In this document: one piece after another, positions 37,940 to 48,385 of the stretch
Position numbering within the stretch: the first letter of the stretch is position 1
How the letters are laid out: every line of letters starts with the position of its first letter
NCBI GenBank assembly: GCA_010279815.1
Contig: QEOQ01000274.1
Location: 1,048,618-1,112,617 of the forward strand
Source: Brachionus plicatilis
Lineage: Eukaryota; Rotifera; Eurotatoria; Ploima; Brachionidae
Length of the DNA: 64,000 nt
Reading direction: 5' to 3'
Position numbers and translations under genes: made by a program
The notes under the pieces: model-generated
The model's database searches: none
Told to the model about the DNA's origin: nothing
Seen by the model: only the letters and a program-made list of their open reading frames with translations

Positions 37940-40900
37940 ATGACTTGGAAGCTAATAAAATTAAATCGATGCTCAAAATATAAGCCTTTTAAGGTGAGCA
38001 GACATTCACAATACAGACTCTATTCAAGCGTTGAGAAACCACTTAATAACGCAGATGTACATAATGCAAATGAAATCCAGTCCAAATGGTACCCATTGTG
38101 GCAAAAAAAATTATCAGAATTCAATCAAAAAGATGACAAAAAAATTTACACAATCCTTTTTCCCCCTCCTAATGTAACAGGTAATCTTCATTTAGGCCAT
38201 GCAATCACTTGTACTATTCAAGATGCAATTGTCAGATGGTAATTTTGCTCTAAAAGAATTAAGAAATTTAATTAATAGAATATTAAAATAATTTATAAAA
38301 GGAAGTTGATGAACAATTATAGAGTGTTTTGGATACCTGGCTATGATCATGCGGGTATAGCAACTCAAGTTGTGGTCGAAAAAAAAATATGGAATGAGAA
38401 AAAGCTTACAAAGCACGAACTAGGAAAAGAAAAATTTATTCAAGAAGTTTTTACGTGGAAAGAAGAGTAAAAAAATTTAAAAAATAAAATTTTTCATTAA
38501 TTTATTTAAAGATTTAAGAAAAAGCAAATCAATTCACGAACAAATGCTTAAATTAAATACACTTTGTGATTGGAATTATCAGTATTTTACAATGGATGAG
38601 GTATTGAGAAATTTATTAATAAAAAATTCATTTTTATTTTTCAAAATCAGAACATTAGTAATAGCATAAATGAAGCTTTTATTCAGCTTTACGACAAGGG
38701 TCTAATTCATAGAGCTTATAGACCGATCAATTGGTGCTGTTCTTTGAGATCGGCTATATCTGATGCAGAGGTAGAAGCAAAATTAATCGAAAAGCCAACA
38801 TTGTTAAAAATTCCAAATTACAAAAAACCGGTCGAATTTGGATTAATTTATAACATTGCCTATAAAGTTGAATTTTCAAGTAAAATTTAAAAAAAAAATT
38901 CTCTTGTTAAATTTCAATTTTTATAGATGAAGAGATCATTGTAGCAACTACAAGACCCGAGACTGTTTTTGGAGACACAGCTGTTGCAGTTAACCCACAT
39001 GATCTAAGGTGAACTTGCTAAAATAAATTTAATTTTTTTCAAAAATTTTTTTTACAGATATAAAAAATTTCACGGAAAAAAATTAGTTAATCCGCTGACA
39101 AATGAAGCGATTCCTTTGATTCTAGATGATAAAGTAGATATGAAGTTCCATACAGGTACAAATTTACATATGAATCTCTTATTTATTTTTTAAATAAAAT
39201 TATCAAGGTGCTTTAAAAATCACTCCTTTTCATGATATAAATGATTATGAGATTGGCATGAAACACAGTCTTTCGATTAAACAAATTTTTGACGAAGAAG
39301 GACGTTTAATTAATGTTCCAGAAGATTTTATGGTAAATTTATATGGAAACTTATATTTTGCAATTCAAAAAGGTTTTTTTTTTATCTCTGAAATTTTTAA
39401 TTGTTAATTGAGTTTTTGTTACATAATTTTTATTCAATTATTGGAATGTAATTTCATTGAAAAATCATTTTTCATCATTTCTAATGAGACAAGTTAAGAC
39501 TTAAATATTTCTTAATGTCTCTTCCTTTTTATTAAGTAAGCGGGAAATTTTTTTTTTAAATGACATAAAATTAATCAAATACTTTATTTTCTACACATTG
39601 ATAAAATTGATGGTTTTTGAAAAATTAAAAATTTAACCATTCATTTTTCTACATTCAAAAGGCAAATATTAACTTAAAAATCTGCAAAAGTTTGAGTCAA
39701 ATTTGAATTTAAATTTGTATTTTTTAAAATTTCTATGAATTTTTTGTGAAATTTCTTAAGTAAACTTTTAACATTTTGATATTTTTTTAAACTTTTTTCA
39801 GCAACTAACTGTTGCAAGTGAAATGAACTGAAGTGCCTGTTCATTTAAGAACAATTTTAATAAATCTCAAAATATTTTATTCGGGGTGTCTACTTGGTGA
39901 TATCCATTATCACCAAAGATGTGATCTTTTTCATCTTTCTGGTTTTGTGATCTTGTATGTTAGAAAAATTTTTGATCACATAAATGTTGATCTTTTAAAA
40001 AAATTCAAAAGAATTCTATTTTAAAAAAAAGTTTATTTGGATACAAGTCATTAATAAATTATCAAAATTGAAAAATTTTAGTATTTTTCGGTCATATGTA
40101 ATTTGAGTCTTCTTTCATTTTTCATACAGTAACCACACAAAGGACAAGATACACCATTTGTGTGTCTACTTAATACTCTTATAACTACACTTTGTGCGGA
40201 TTCAGAGCTTGGAAAATTAGAGAGAGTCTGGTTTTTATACTGATCCGACCTAAATTTAACTGAATTAATTTTTAAGTTCAAGATCAAAGGACTTAAGAAT
40301 ATAATTTTTTGCAAAAATTTATTAGTTCTTGTAAGAAATGGTAAGAAAAAGTAAAAAAATCGCCATTTCTTACAAGAACTATTAAATTTTTCAAAAAAAA
40401 TACCAAAATTTACAACAAATAATGTAATAAATACAAGATTTTGTAAGAAATAATTGAAAAAGTTTTTTGTTTTAAAAATAATACTAATTTATTAAAAATC
40501 AAAAAAAAAAGAGCAAAAATAACATTATTTTGGCCGAAATAGAATTTACCGTGTCTTACAGATATTGATGTAATTTTACTTAATTTTACATTAGATTTTG
40601 TGTGTAAGAAAGTGTAAGATTACGCAAAACTACAAAAATTTCTGTAAAAACCATGTCAAATAAAAGAACTGTATTTTAAATTATTAAAAAAATAGCGTCA
40701 CTGCATAATAATAATATTATACGGCTAAATGGGTTAAATAGAATAATATTTGGAGTAATTGGATGATTTTTTGACTAATCGGGTTAAATCTGTTTACCCA
40801 TTTTTAGGCCTAAAAATTAACCCCATTTCACATATCATTCAAAAATATATCACACTTATCATTCGATTCCTCTCTTCGAATTCTTTATGTTAACATGTTT

Positions 40901-43900
40901 TTTTGGAAAATATCTTTCAAAATGAAGGATTTATTTTTTTAGACGTGGTTACCATAAAGTCATTGATTTTTATTTGAAAAAAATTAACAACAAGTTATTT
41001 ATGTTAAATAATTCAAATTTTGAAACAAATTTTATAAAAAACTAAATTAACATTATTGAAAAATGAAAGCTTAAACATTGAAAACTTCAACATTGATCTC
41101 TTGATCACAAAGCAATTTAATATTCTTGCGTAAAAATATTCAAAGGTTTTTTCTCCACTTTTTGATTTGGCCATTGGTTCAATTAAGTTATTGGTGCTCC
41201 ATATAATATAATTCAAATTTCCTGAGTCATTTTTCTCTATTTCTCTTTTAGATTTAAAGGAGAATTGTAAAAATACATTTTAAGAGAAAGTAAGCACCCT
41301 TTATTTTCTCAAAAAGATTTTTTTCATCGGTTTCAATTCCCATTTTCAATTTTTAATTCACGAAAATCTTCTAATTAAATAGAGTCTTTTTAGATTAAAT
41401 TAAAATTTTTTATTAGTAGTGGTAGTATTATTTGAAATATGATTTTAGTGTAATCATTATGAGTTAATAAAATAGTGATTTTTATATCGAATTTTTTTAT
41501 GATCAACAAGACCCTATTATTTAATGGAGTTAAATTTAAAAAAATCAAGAAATTTTAAATTTTAAAGAAAAAATATTGAAAATTATTTTTAATTTATAAA
41601 GAATTTAATAATTATTTTGATATTTTTAAATTTAAAAATAATTTTAAAATTTTTAGGCTCCTTGAAGTCTTACAACTAAAAAATATTCAATAAAAGACCA
41701 TTTTAATAAATGTATTGCATTGATATTTTTCATAATCTATTTAAAAATTAAGAATCTACCAAGATTTGAAGCAAGAACTAAAGTAATTGAACGACTTAAA
41801 ACTCTGGGCTCCTTACGAGAAATCAAAGATCATACAATGATTTTGCCAGTGTGCAGTAGAACAGGAGATGTCATAGAGCCATTTTTGAAAGATCAATGGT
41901 TTGTAAAATCAACAGAGGTTTTCAAAATTTGCAGCGAATCTGTACAGAACGGCTCGCTTAAGTTGATTCCAGACTTTAGGATAAAACTTTGGAATCATTT
42001 TGTGAATTCCTATAACAAAGATTGGTGTATTTCTAGACAACTTTGGTGGGGGCAACAAATCCCTGCATTCAAATGCGCTCCTAAAACTAAAACTGAAAAC
42101 TCACAATGGTTTGCAGCTAGGACCAAGCAAGAAGCCTTTAAAAAAGCATTTGATTACTTCAAAACTGAAGAACTATTAATCGAGCAAGGTATGTTGTGTT
42201 AAATTTTTTTATTCTAAAAATAAATGATCAAAATTTTGGATTTTATTGAAATAAGAATTGTGAACAATTAAAAACTTTTTTATCTTGTTCGAATTATTTT
42301 TGGTTTCTTTTCTAGTGGTTACAAAACCCAGCTTCAAAATCCACCAAAAGCAGTTAATTTCAATTTAAAAAAAAATTCTTAGTTGTTTTAAAGTCACAAG
42401 TTTTAAGTCAAGTCAAGTCAATGACTTAGATGCTGGGCATTATTAAAGGAAGATCAATAATTTAAGTCGTTTAAACCATTCCATTTAAAAATTTATACCA
42501 AGATAAATTAGAAGAAGAGTTAGCTAATTTCAGAATTTTTCTAATATTGTCAAAATTCTTCAATTTTTGATTTGAAATTGATTAAATAAAAGATTGAACT
42601 AAATTAAATTATTCAATTGACTTAAAAAAGTTGGAAATTTTTTAGAATATTTTCAATTTTTTTAAATTTTAAATTCTTACGAATTAAAATAAAAAAAATT
42701 CAAAAAATCTATTGACACACAAATAATTGAAGTCGATTATTTAGATACGATCGCCTACAAATGGAAAAAGATTTTTATATAATCATGTGTTACCTGTTGC
42801 TCTTCTTTAAATTCAGTTTTCTTTTTTAGATTTCTTTTATAATTATACTTTTTTTTTGATCACTAGCTTTTAAATATTTTAGATTTTTACTTTCTCTATT
42901 TTTTTAATCTGAAAGAGCTTAAGCTTCGCACACTTAAAAAAATAAAGGCAAATTCAAATTTATGACCAAATTTTCATGATCATTCACAACAATTATCTTT
43001 AAAAAAAAGGTAAGCATTTCTAATTAAAAAAATATTCAGAGACATATTATCATGTGTAACAAACCAGGTTATTCAACATGCGTGAAGATATAAAAAATTA
43101 AATAACATCAAAAAAAAAAGATCAAAAATTAATAATATATGATCAATTAAATTTGATCTAAAATTCCAATTTGCTACAAATAAAAAAATTAATTTTTGAC
43201 AAGTAATTCTTCGAAAAAATTTATTAGTTCTTCGATTTAATTTTAGGCTATTTTTTTTATTGATTCAATTAAAATTTAAAAAACTACAAGTCATTTAAAA
43301 TTTTTCATTTGGAAACCTTTTTGAATCGTAATTAAACTTAAACTAATATTTATAATTTTTCATTGAACTTTTTTTCTTCTTAAGAGAAAATTTTTAAGTG
43401 GCCAAGTACGGTTTTGTGAAATTCAGTACAAATTAGTAAAAAAAAAACAGTAAAAAAAATAATAAAAAATTAAAAAACTTTTTTTTTATAAGTTAAAAAT
43501 TAGTTTTGTAATTACGACTTTGTGCAACTTTCAAAACTGCATGAGCTATCAAGGTCTGCAAAACTCTGCAAATTTAGCAGAAATTAGATTTCAATTTGTT
43601 CAAGCGCAGTGCATTCTGCAGAGATTTTCCACATCATTAGCAGACTTTGACAGCTAATGCAACTTTGAATGTGGCAACATGTTGCATTTACGGAACAAAT
43701 TTTAAACTTTTAGCAAAAAAGTTTTTCAATTTTTTATCATTTTTTTCTGTTCTTTTGTACTTAACTTCACAAAAACCCAAGTACACCTGAAAAAATTAAT
43801 GAAACAAAGCGAAGTCTAGTAATAGGGAATCAAAGTTTAATTTTACCATCAACATATTTTGATCTAAATTTTTGTTAGTTTTTTAATCCTGAAAATATTT

Positions 43901-45749
43901 ATGTGATAAACATGTTTTTTGTGTAATTTTTCTGTTTAGTTTATAAATTTTCCTCGAAGTATCCACTAGATTAATGATTGGGAAAAGGTGACTGTCAGTC
44001 AAAAATCAATTTCAGTGAGCCAAAATACACTTTGTGTCAATTAACACTGTGTTAATATTTTTCATAAATTTAAAAAAAAAAATTTTCTAGACAAAGATGT
44101 TTTTGACACTTGGTTTACGTCTACCCTTCTTCCTTTGGCAGCTCTTGGCTGGCCTAAAAACTTACCAAACAAACTTTCTTTTGATAAATTGTACCCAACC
44201 AATTTACTGGAGACCGGATTCGACATCATGTATTTCTGGGCCTATCGAATGGTTGGAATGTGCCATGCTCTTACCGGGCAAATACCTTATTCTCAAATTC
44301 TTTTTCACGGTCTGATAAGAGACTCACAGGGAAGAAAAATGAGCAAGTCTATAGGAAATGTAATCGATCCCAGTGACTTAATAGACGGAGTTAGCTTGGA
44401 TGAATTGAAAAACAGAATTCTTAAAAGTAATTTGGACAATCGGGAAAAAGTAATCAGTTCTAAAAATCAAGAAAAATTGTATCCCAGTGGCATAGAAGCC
44501 GTGGGTTCCGATGCGACTAGATTGGCCCTTTTGGTTCAAGATTTTAAAAGTATTTTAAAAGATTTTAAAAGTATGAAAAAAAAATTAACTTTGTTTAGAT
44601 GATAATATCAATATTGATATCAATTTGTTCCAGGATGCCAAAAAGTATTGCAACAAAATTTGGCAATCGGTGCGCTTCTCCCAAATTTGCATCGATCCAG
44701 CAGAGCAAAAGTGTCTCAAAAAACTTACATTAAACCAAGTTAGAATTATTTTTTAATTTAATTAATTTAAAAAATAAAAATGATTAATTAATTAGGTAAT
44801 TGAATCGAATAAATTTCGTTTATTGGATGCATGGATCATCAGCCAACTTAAAGAAACCATTAAATTTGTGGATGAAAAATTTGAATCTGAGTTCAACTTT
44901 CACTTAATTTTAAAAAAATTAAGAGAATTTTATTATGGAGATTATTGTGATTTTTATCTGGAATCAACAAAGCCAATTTTAAAATCAAAAAGTGACTCGG
45001 CTATTAAGGAAAATATATGGAACATATTAAGGCAGTGCAATAATCACACTCTGTTGTTGTATCACCCCTTTATTCCGAGTATAACCGAAGAATTATGGCA
45101 AAGAAATAATTTAGGTGAACATTTTGAATCAATACTGGATGTAAAATATCCATCAAGTGGTGATATCATCGGTCTGAACAATTTTGATCAGAATGAAGCC
45201 AGAGAGACTGTAAAAATAATTCGAACTATTGTCAATAGTTGTTTGGGCATTAAAAAATCTATTTCTACCAAAGAAAAACCATCTGTTTTGATCAAAAGCA
45301 GTCGAGCAGATCAGCTGGAAAATTTGTCCCATGAGATAATTCATTTGGCAAAACTGGACAGTTTGGAGTTCGATTCGAACACTGGTTTGGATTTTAGGCA
45401 CTGTTTTAAATTAAAAATTGCCGACTCATGTGATATTGTTATTAGATTCAAGGTAAAAAGTAAGCTTAAACAAAATTTTTTATTTAGTTTTTATTTTCAG
45501 AATGAGCTTAATTTGGAACAAACTGTGAAGCAATTTGAAAAAAAAATTGACAAAAAGCATCAACAAATTGAACAGTTAAGAAGCAAAATGAAGAAAATAA
45601 GCAAACAAATAGAAGAAGACCGATTAAGGAATGAAGTAAAAGAATAAAATTTAAATATTTTTTATTCTTTTTTTTTTTTTAAGTTTGTTAAATTAGAAAA
45701 TGAAGTTGAACACTTGAAATCACTGGTAAAAATGTTCAAAGATTTATAA
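37940..45749 (+). CDS. VARS2: Valyl-tRNA synthetase, mitochondrial type, 13 exons
   Basis: Class I synthetase charging tRNA-Val. Exons: 37940-38238, 38302-38466, 38519-38600, 38651-38879, 38927-39008, 39058-39155, 39208-39332, 41753-42188, 44091-44549, 44599-44738, 44796-45452, 45501-45635, 45684-45749. Phases agree throughout and give 990 aa. The HIGH motif is [14 protein letters not shown] in exon 1 and KMSKSIGN in exon 9. The CP1 editing domain is present ([38 protein letters not shown]). [16 protein letters not shown] returns to the catalytic fold. The anticodon-binding domain and a C-terminal coiled coil end the protein. The first about 35 residues are basic and lack acids ([20 protein letters not shown]), a plausible mitochondrial presequence. 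There is no N-terminal GST-like domain as in cytosolic animal VARS1. Dual targeting cannot be excluded. Introns 7 (2.42 kb) and 8 (1.90 kb) are repeat-filled; the rest are about 48-63 nt. Confidence 0.95.
40078..40215 (-). pseudogene. C2H2 zinc-finger fragment in the VARS2 intron
   Basis: A minus-strand frame ends [20 protein letters not shown] then [10 protein letters not shown] and a stop. It has a linker, CPLC and the first histidine in zinc-finger spacing, but the second histidine position is lost and the frame stops. No neighbouring fingers are visible. Probably decayed, possibly brought by a transposon, and chance similarity is possible. Confidence 0.35.
40322..40670 (+). repeat. Short perfect hairpin followed by dispersed repeat copy 2
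   Basis: TAGTTCTTGTAAGAAATGG at 40322-40340 is inverted as CCATTTCTTACAAGAACTA ending near 40382. From about 40385 to 40670 the sequence follows the repeat at 36440-36745. The hairpin may be one end of that element. Confidence 0.6.
43399..43790. repeat. Foldback element in VARS2 intron 8
   Basis: The left arm starts at about 43399 (CCAAGTACGGTTTTGTGAAA). The inverted right arm ends near 43787 (TTCACAAAAACCCAAGTAC then ACCTGA). Homology between arms continues inward for roughly 100 bp with gaps (AAAAAATTAAAAAACTTTTT). The central part holds TCTGCAAAACTCTGCAAAT and CATTCTGCAGAG words also seen in other foldbacks here. Confidence 0.65.
44550..44598 (+). other. VARS2 intron 9 with tandem alternative donors
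   Basis: The unit GATTTTAAAAGTAT is duplicated at the exon 9 end, giving two GT donors 21 nt apart (44550 and 44571). Both keep the reading frame, adding or omitting seven codons. The acceptor at 44597-44598 is shared. Confidence 0.55.
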
Positions 45750-46054
45750 TTAGAATTTTCAGTTAAAAAATAAAATATGTAACTTTAACTTTTTTCTTTA
45801 AATTTGGCCTGAAGATTAAAATGAGAATTTGTTTTCTACATTTGGATTAATAAGCCCCATTAGCTATGAGGTTGGTTACCAGAACACGTTAGTTAAGTAA
45901 GGAACACTGGAACAAGAGAAAATAAAAAATGAATTTTATCTCTGTTTTCTGAACGAATTATGAATAAAATAATTAAAGTAATATTAAAAATTTATATTTT
46001 TAAACAAAAAAATTGCAATAATCTAAATGTTATATTTCAATAATTATTTTAATT
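45750..46054. other. VARS2 3' flank
   Basis: Begins with A/T-rich sequence containing AATAAA-type words near 45768, which could serve as a polyadenylation signal. No other feature was seen. Confidence 0.4.
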
Positions 46055-46515
46055 AGTTTTGAATTTTTGGGTCACCCACGTTATGTGACCAATTCAATTT
46101 GCTCATTTGGTGACAAACATTGGTCACCTTTTTGTGATCCGTGCAATAATAATAATAATATGTCCCTTTCTATCCTAGTGGATAATGGGGAGGCGCTCAT
46201 CTCCTTTTCATGCACCTTTTTGAGCAACGGCTCCGACCTGACACAGAGGTAACTGCATCGAGTTGGTCATCTACACCGCTATTATTACCCAGTCGAAACC
46301 GGTACCCCTATTTTTATGATGAAAGGGGTTTAAACATTCGTCCCGTACTGCAGAGATATTTTGAAGATTTTTTCACCCTCAGCGGGTTTCGAACCCTCGA
46401 TCCTCTGCTTGCATGACTAACACACAAACCATTCGGCTATACGGGCTAAACAATCCGTCCAATAGATGACCTTAAATGACCATGTAAAAAGGAATGTGGT
46501 CCCCTCCGTACCTCC
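46055..46515 (+). repeat. GTGAC/GTCAC-rich repeat, copy 1, interrupted by a SINE
   Basis: The sequence GGGTCACCCACGTTATGTGACC, TTTGGTGACAAACATTGGTCACC, TTTTTGTGATCCGTGCAATA, then (after a roughly 300-bp insertion) GATGACCTTAAATGACCATG, TAAAAAGGAATGTGGTC is collinear with 48240-48385. The insertion is the SINE at 46149-46451. Confidence 0.8.
46149..46451 (-). mobile_element. tRNA-derived SINE with target-site duplication
   Basis: On the minus strand the 5' head contains an A box TAGCCGAATGG (46439-46429) and a B box GGTTCGAAACC (46395-46385) at tRNA-like spacing. A tRNA-unrelated body follows, ending in a (TAT)n tail at 46149-46160. Flanks are GATCCGTGCAATA (46136-46148) and AATCCGTCCAATA (46452-46464), a 13-bp target-site duplication with two mismatches. 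The uninterrupted target is preserved in the related repeat at 48240-48385. It is transcribed, if at all, by RNA polymerase III, and moves using LINE machinery. Confidence 0.88.
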
Positions 46516-48239
46516 TCAGCTTTGAAATTTTAAATTACATTTTACAGATACTTGATTTTACAATTGAGGTTTTTTGACATGGCATTGAGATGTTGTCTGC
46601 TTTTGAAAGTTATTTTATTAAAAAAAAATATATATTTATACGAATGTTTAGTTTATAATGAATAATAATTATTCATGGGTTTAAATTCTAGGCTTTTAAA
46701 GTGGTGGGGAATAACGCAGTGTAGTGTTAATTTGCTTCGAAGAACCAAATTCAAAAGAGACTGTGAATTTGTATACAATTTTAGAGATGTTCAATAACGC
46801 TAACCTATTATATTGAATATATCTATTAAGGTTTTTTATTTGTGGAGGAATAGTGTTTATTTCTTTGACAAAACGAATCCTTCTTTGTTGAGGTGAAAAT
46901 ACCGATGAGATTTGAGCATTTGATCCATATTTTTCGTTTATTGTCTTTAACTTCATGCCAAGTTAAATTGTTTGTGTAAATTGCTTTTAAACAGTAATTA
47001 CATACAAAAGGAATACATAAATTATTTATTCAAGTTAAGAACATTTTTACCTTAATTTTAATTTTTTAAAAATTAAAAATACTATAATTTGCTCCAAAAC
47101 AATCATTAAAAAACTGAAAAGTATTTTTTATATATAGTTGAGAACCCTTCTATTTTTGGGACCAAAGTTGAAATTAATCTCAAATTTTTGCTAGTAAATT
47201 ATTTAATTCTATTCCAAAAAAAAATCCTGCTTGAGAGTGGATTTTTTCCCATCTTATTAAATAAAGTTAGACAATTTTAATTCCAATTTTTTTATTAAAT
47301 TGCTTAAATTTTATTAATTTATCAGTTTAAATAATAAGCTTTCTAAAGTGCTTGAGAATTTAATATTGATAGCTTGCTAATTTTTTATAATGCTAGAATA
47401 TTTCTTCAACTTTCTTGTTTGCTATATCTTTCTTTAGTTAAGCTTACCACACTAATGACTTTTTTAAGAGATTTACTTCCAAAGTTGTTCAGATAAAAAC
47501 CTTTGATTATTTAATTGTTTTGTTATTTCTTTTAAGAAACAAATTAAAATAAATTAATCAAGTTAAATGCGAATAAATCACGAGAAAACGGAATAATTAA
47601 GCTTTAAATTGATGGTTCATAGAATATGGACAATTATTTGATAAGAGAACTATAAAAGGTAGCATTTGGAGTAGGCAAGTTTTTTGCACTTTTCATTAAT
47701 AGTATCTAGAATAAATTTGGTAAGCAATTGACTATTTGAGAGGTGGAAAGAAATTATTGAATTTATTCTAAGGAGATAATATTTAAACTAAAGAAAAACA
47801 TTTCTATTATAAAGTAAAACTTATCTTTAATAAAGTATTCCTTTTTTTTTTAAAGAAAAAAAACTCTCAAATAAAGTGAAACTATTTTTTCATAAAGAAA
47901 ATTCTGCTCTCATAAAGAAAAGTATTTTATTCTAAAGTAAAATAATTGTAAAATATTCTAAGAGCATTTCTTATAGTTTACTCAATAACTATAATATCAA
48001 TTCAATTTATATTACCCTTAATATTGTGCGCTTTTTAATAAAAAATTTTCAAAAAATTAATCAAATTAAATTCGCACTTTTTTTAATTAATTAACTACTA
48101 AGCAATAGATTAATTTTAAATAATTCGACTAAAAAGCACAGAAACTCATCCAATCTCGTATACAAATCTTATAACATGGCGAAGATTTTTACTCCAATAC
48201 AACCATTAAAAAACTGAAAAGTATTTTTTAATAATTATT
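46516..48239. other. Intergenic, no gene supported
   Basis: A/T-rich. A minus-strand frame at 46696-46956 (86 aa) has a somewhat protein-like composition but no recognised family. About 30 bp near 47100-47130 (CATTAAAAAACTGAAAAGTA) recurs immediately before repeat copy 2 at 48205-48230. Confidence 0.5.
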
Positions 48240-48385
48240 TTAATTAGTTTTGAATTTTTGGGTCACCCACGTTATGTGACCAATTCAATTTTACTCATTT
48301 GGTGACAAACATTGGTCACCTTTTTGTGATCCGTGCAATATATGACCTTAAATGACCATGTAAAAAGGAATGTGATCACTTAATG
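48240..48385 (+). repeat. GTGAC/GTCAC-rich repeat, copy 2, uninterrupted
   Basis: Nearly identical to copy 1 (46055-46515) but without the SINE: GATCCGTGCAATATATGACC is continuous here. The two copies therefore bracket the SINE insertion in time. Confidence 0.85.

Noticed and set aside
46380..46447. Possible tRNA gene on the minus strand
   Set aside because: A and B boxes are present but the cloverleaf is imperfect and the unit continues into a roughly 300-bp body with a tail and target duplication, so it is a SINE head.
46696..46956. 86-aa minus-strand frame
   Set aside because: Somewhat protein-like, but no family, start context or neighbouring exons could be supported.
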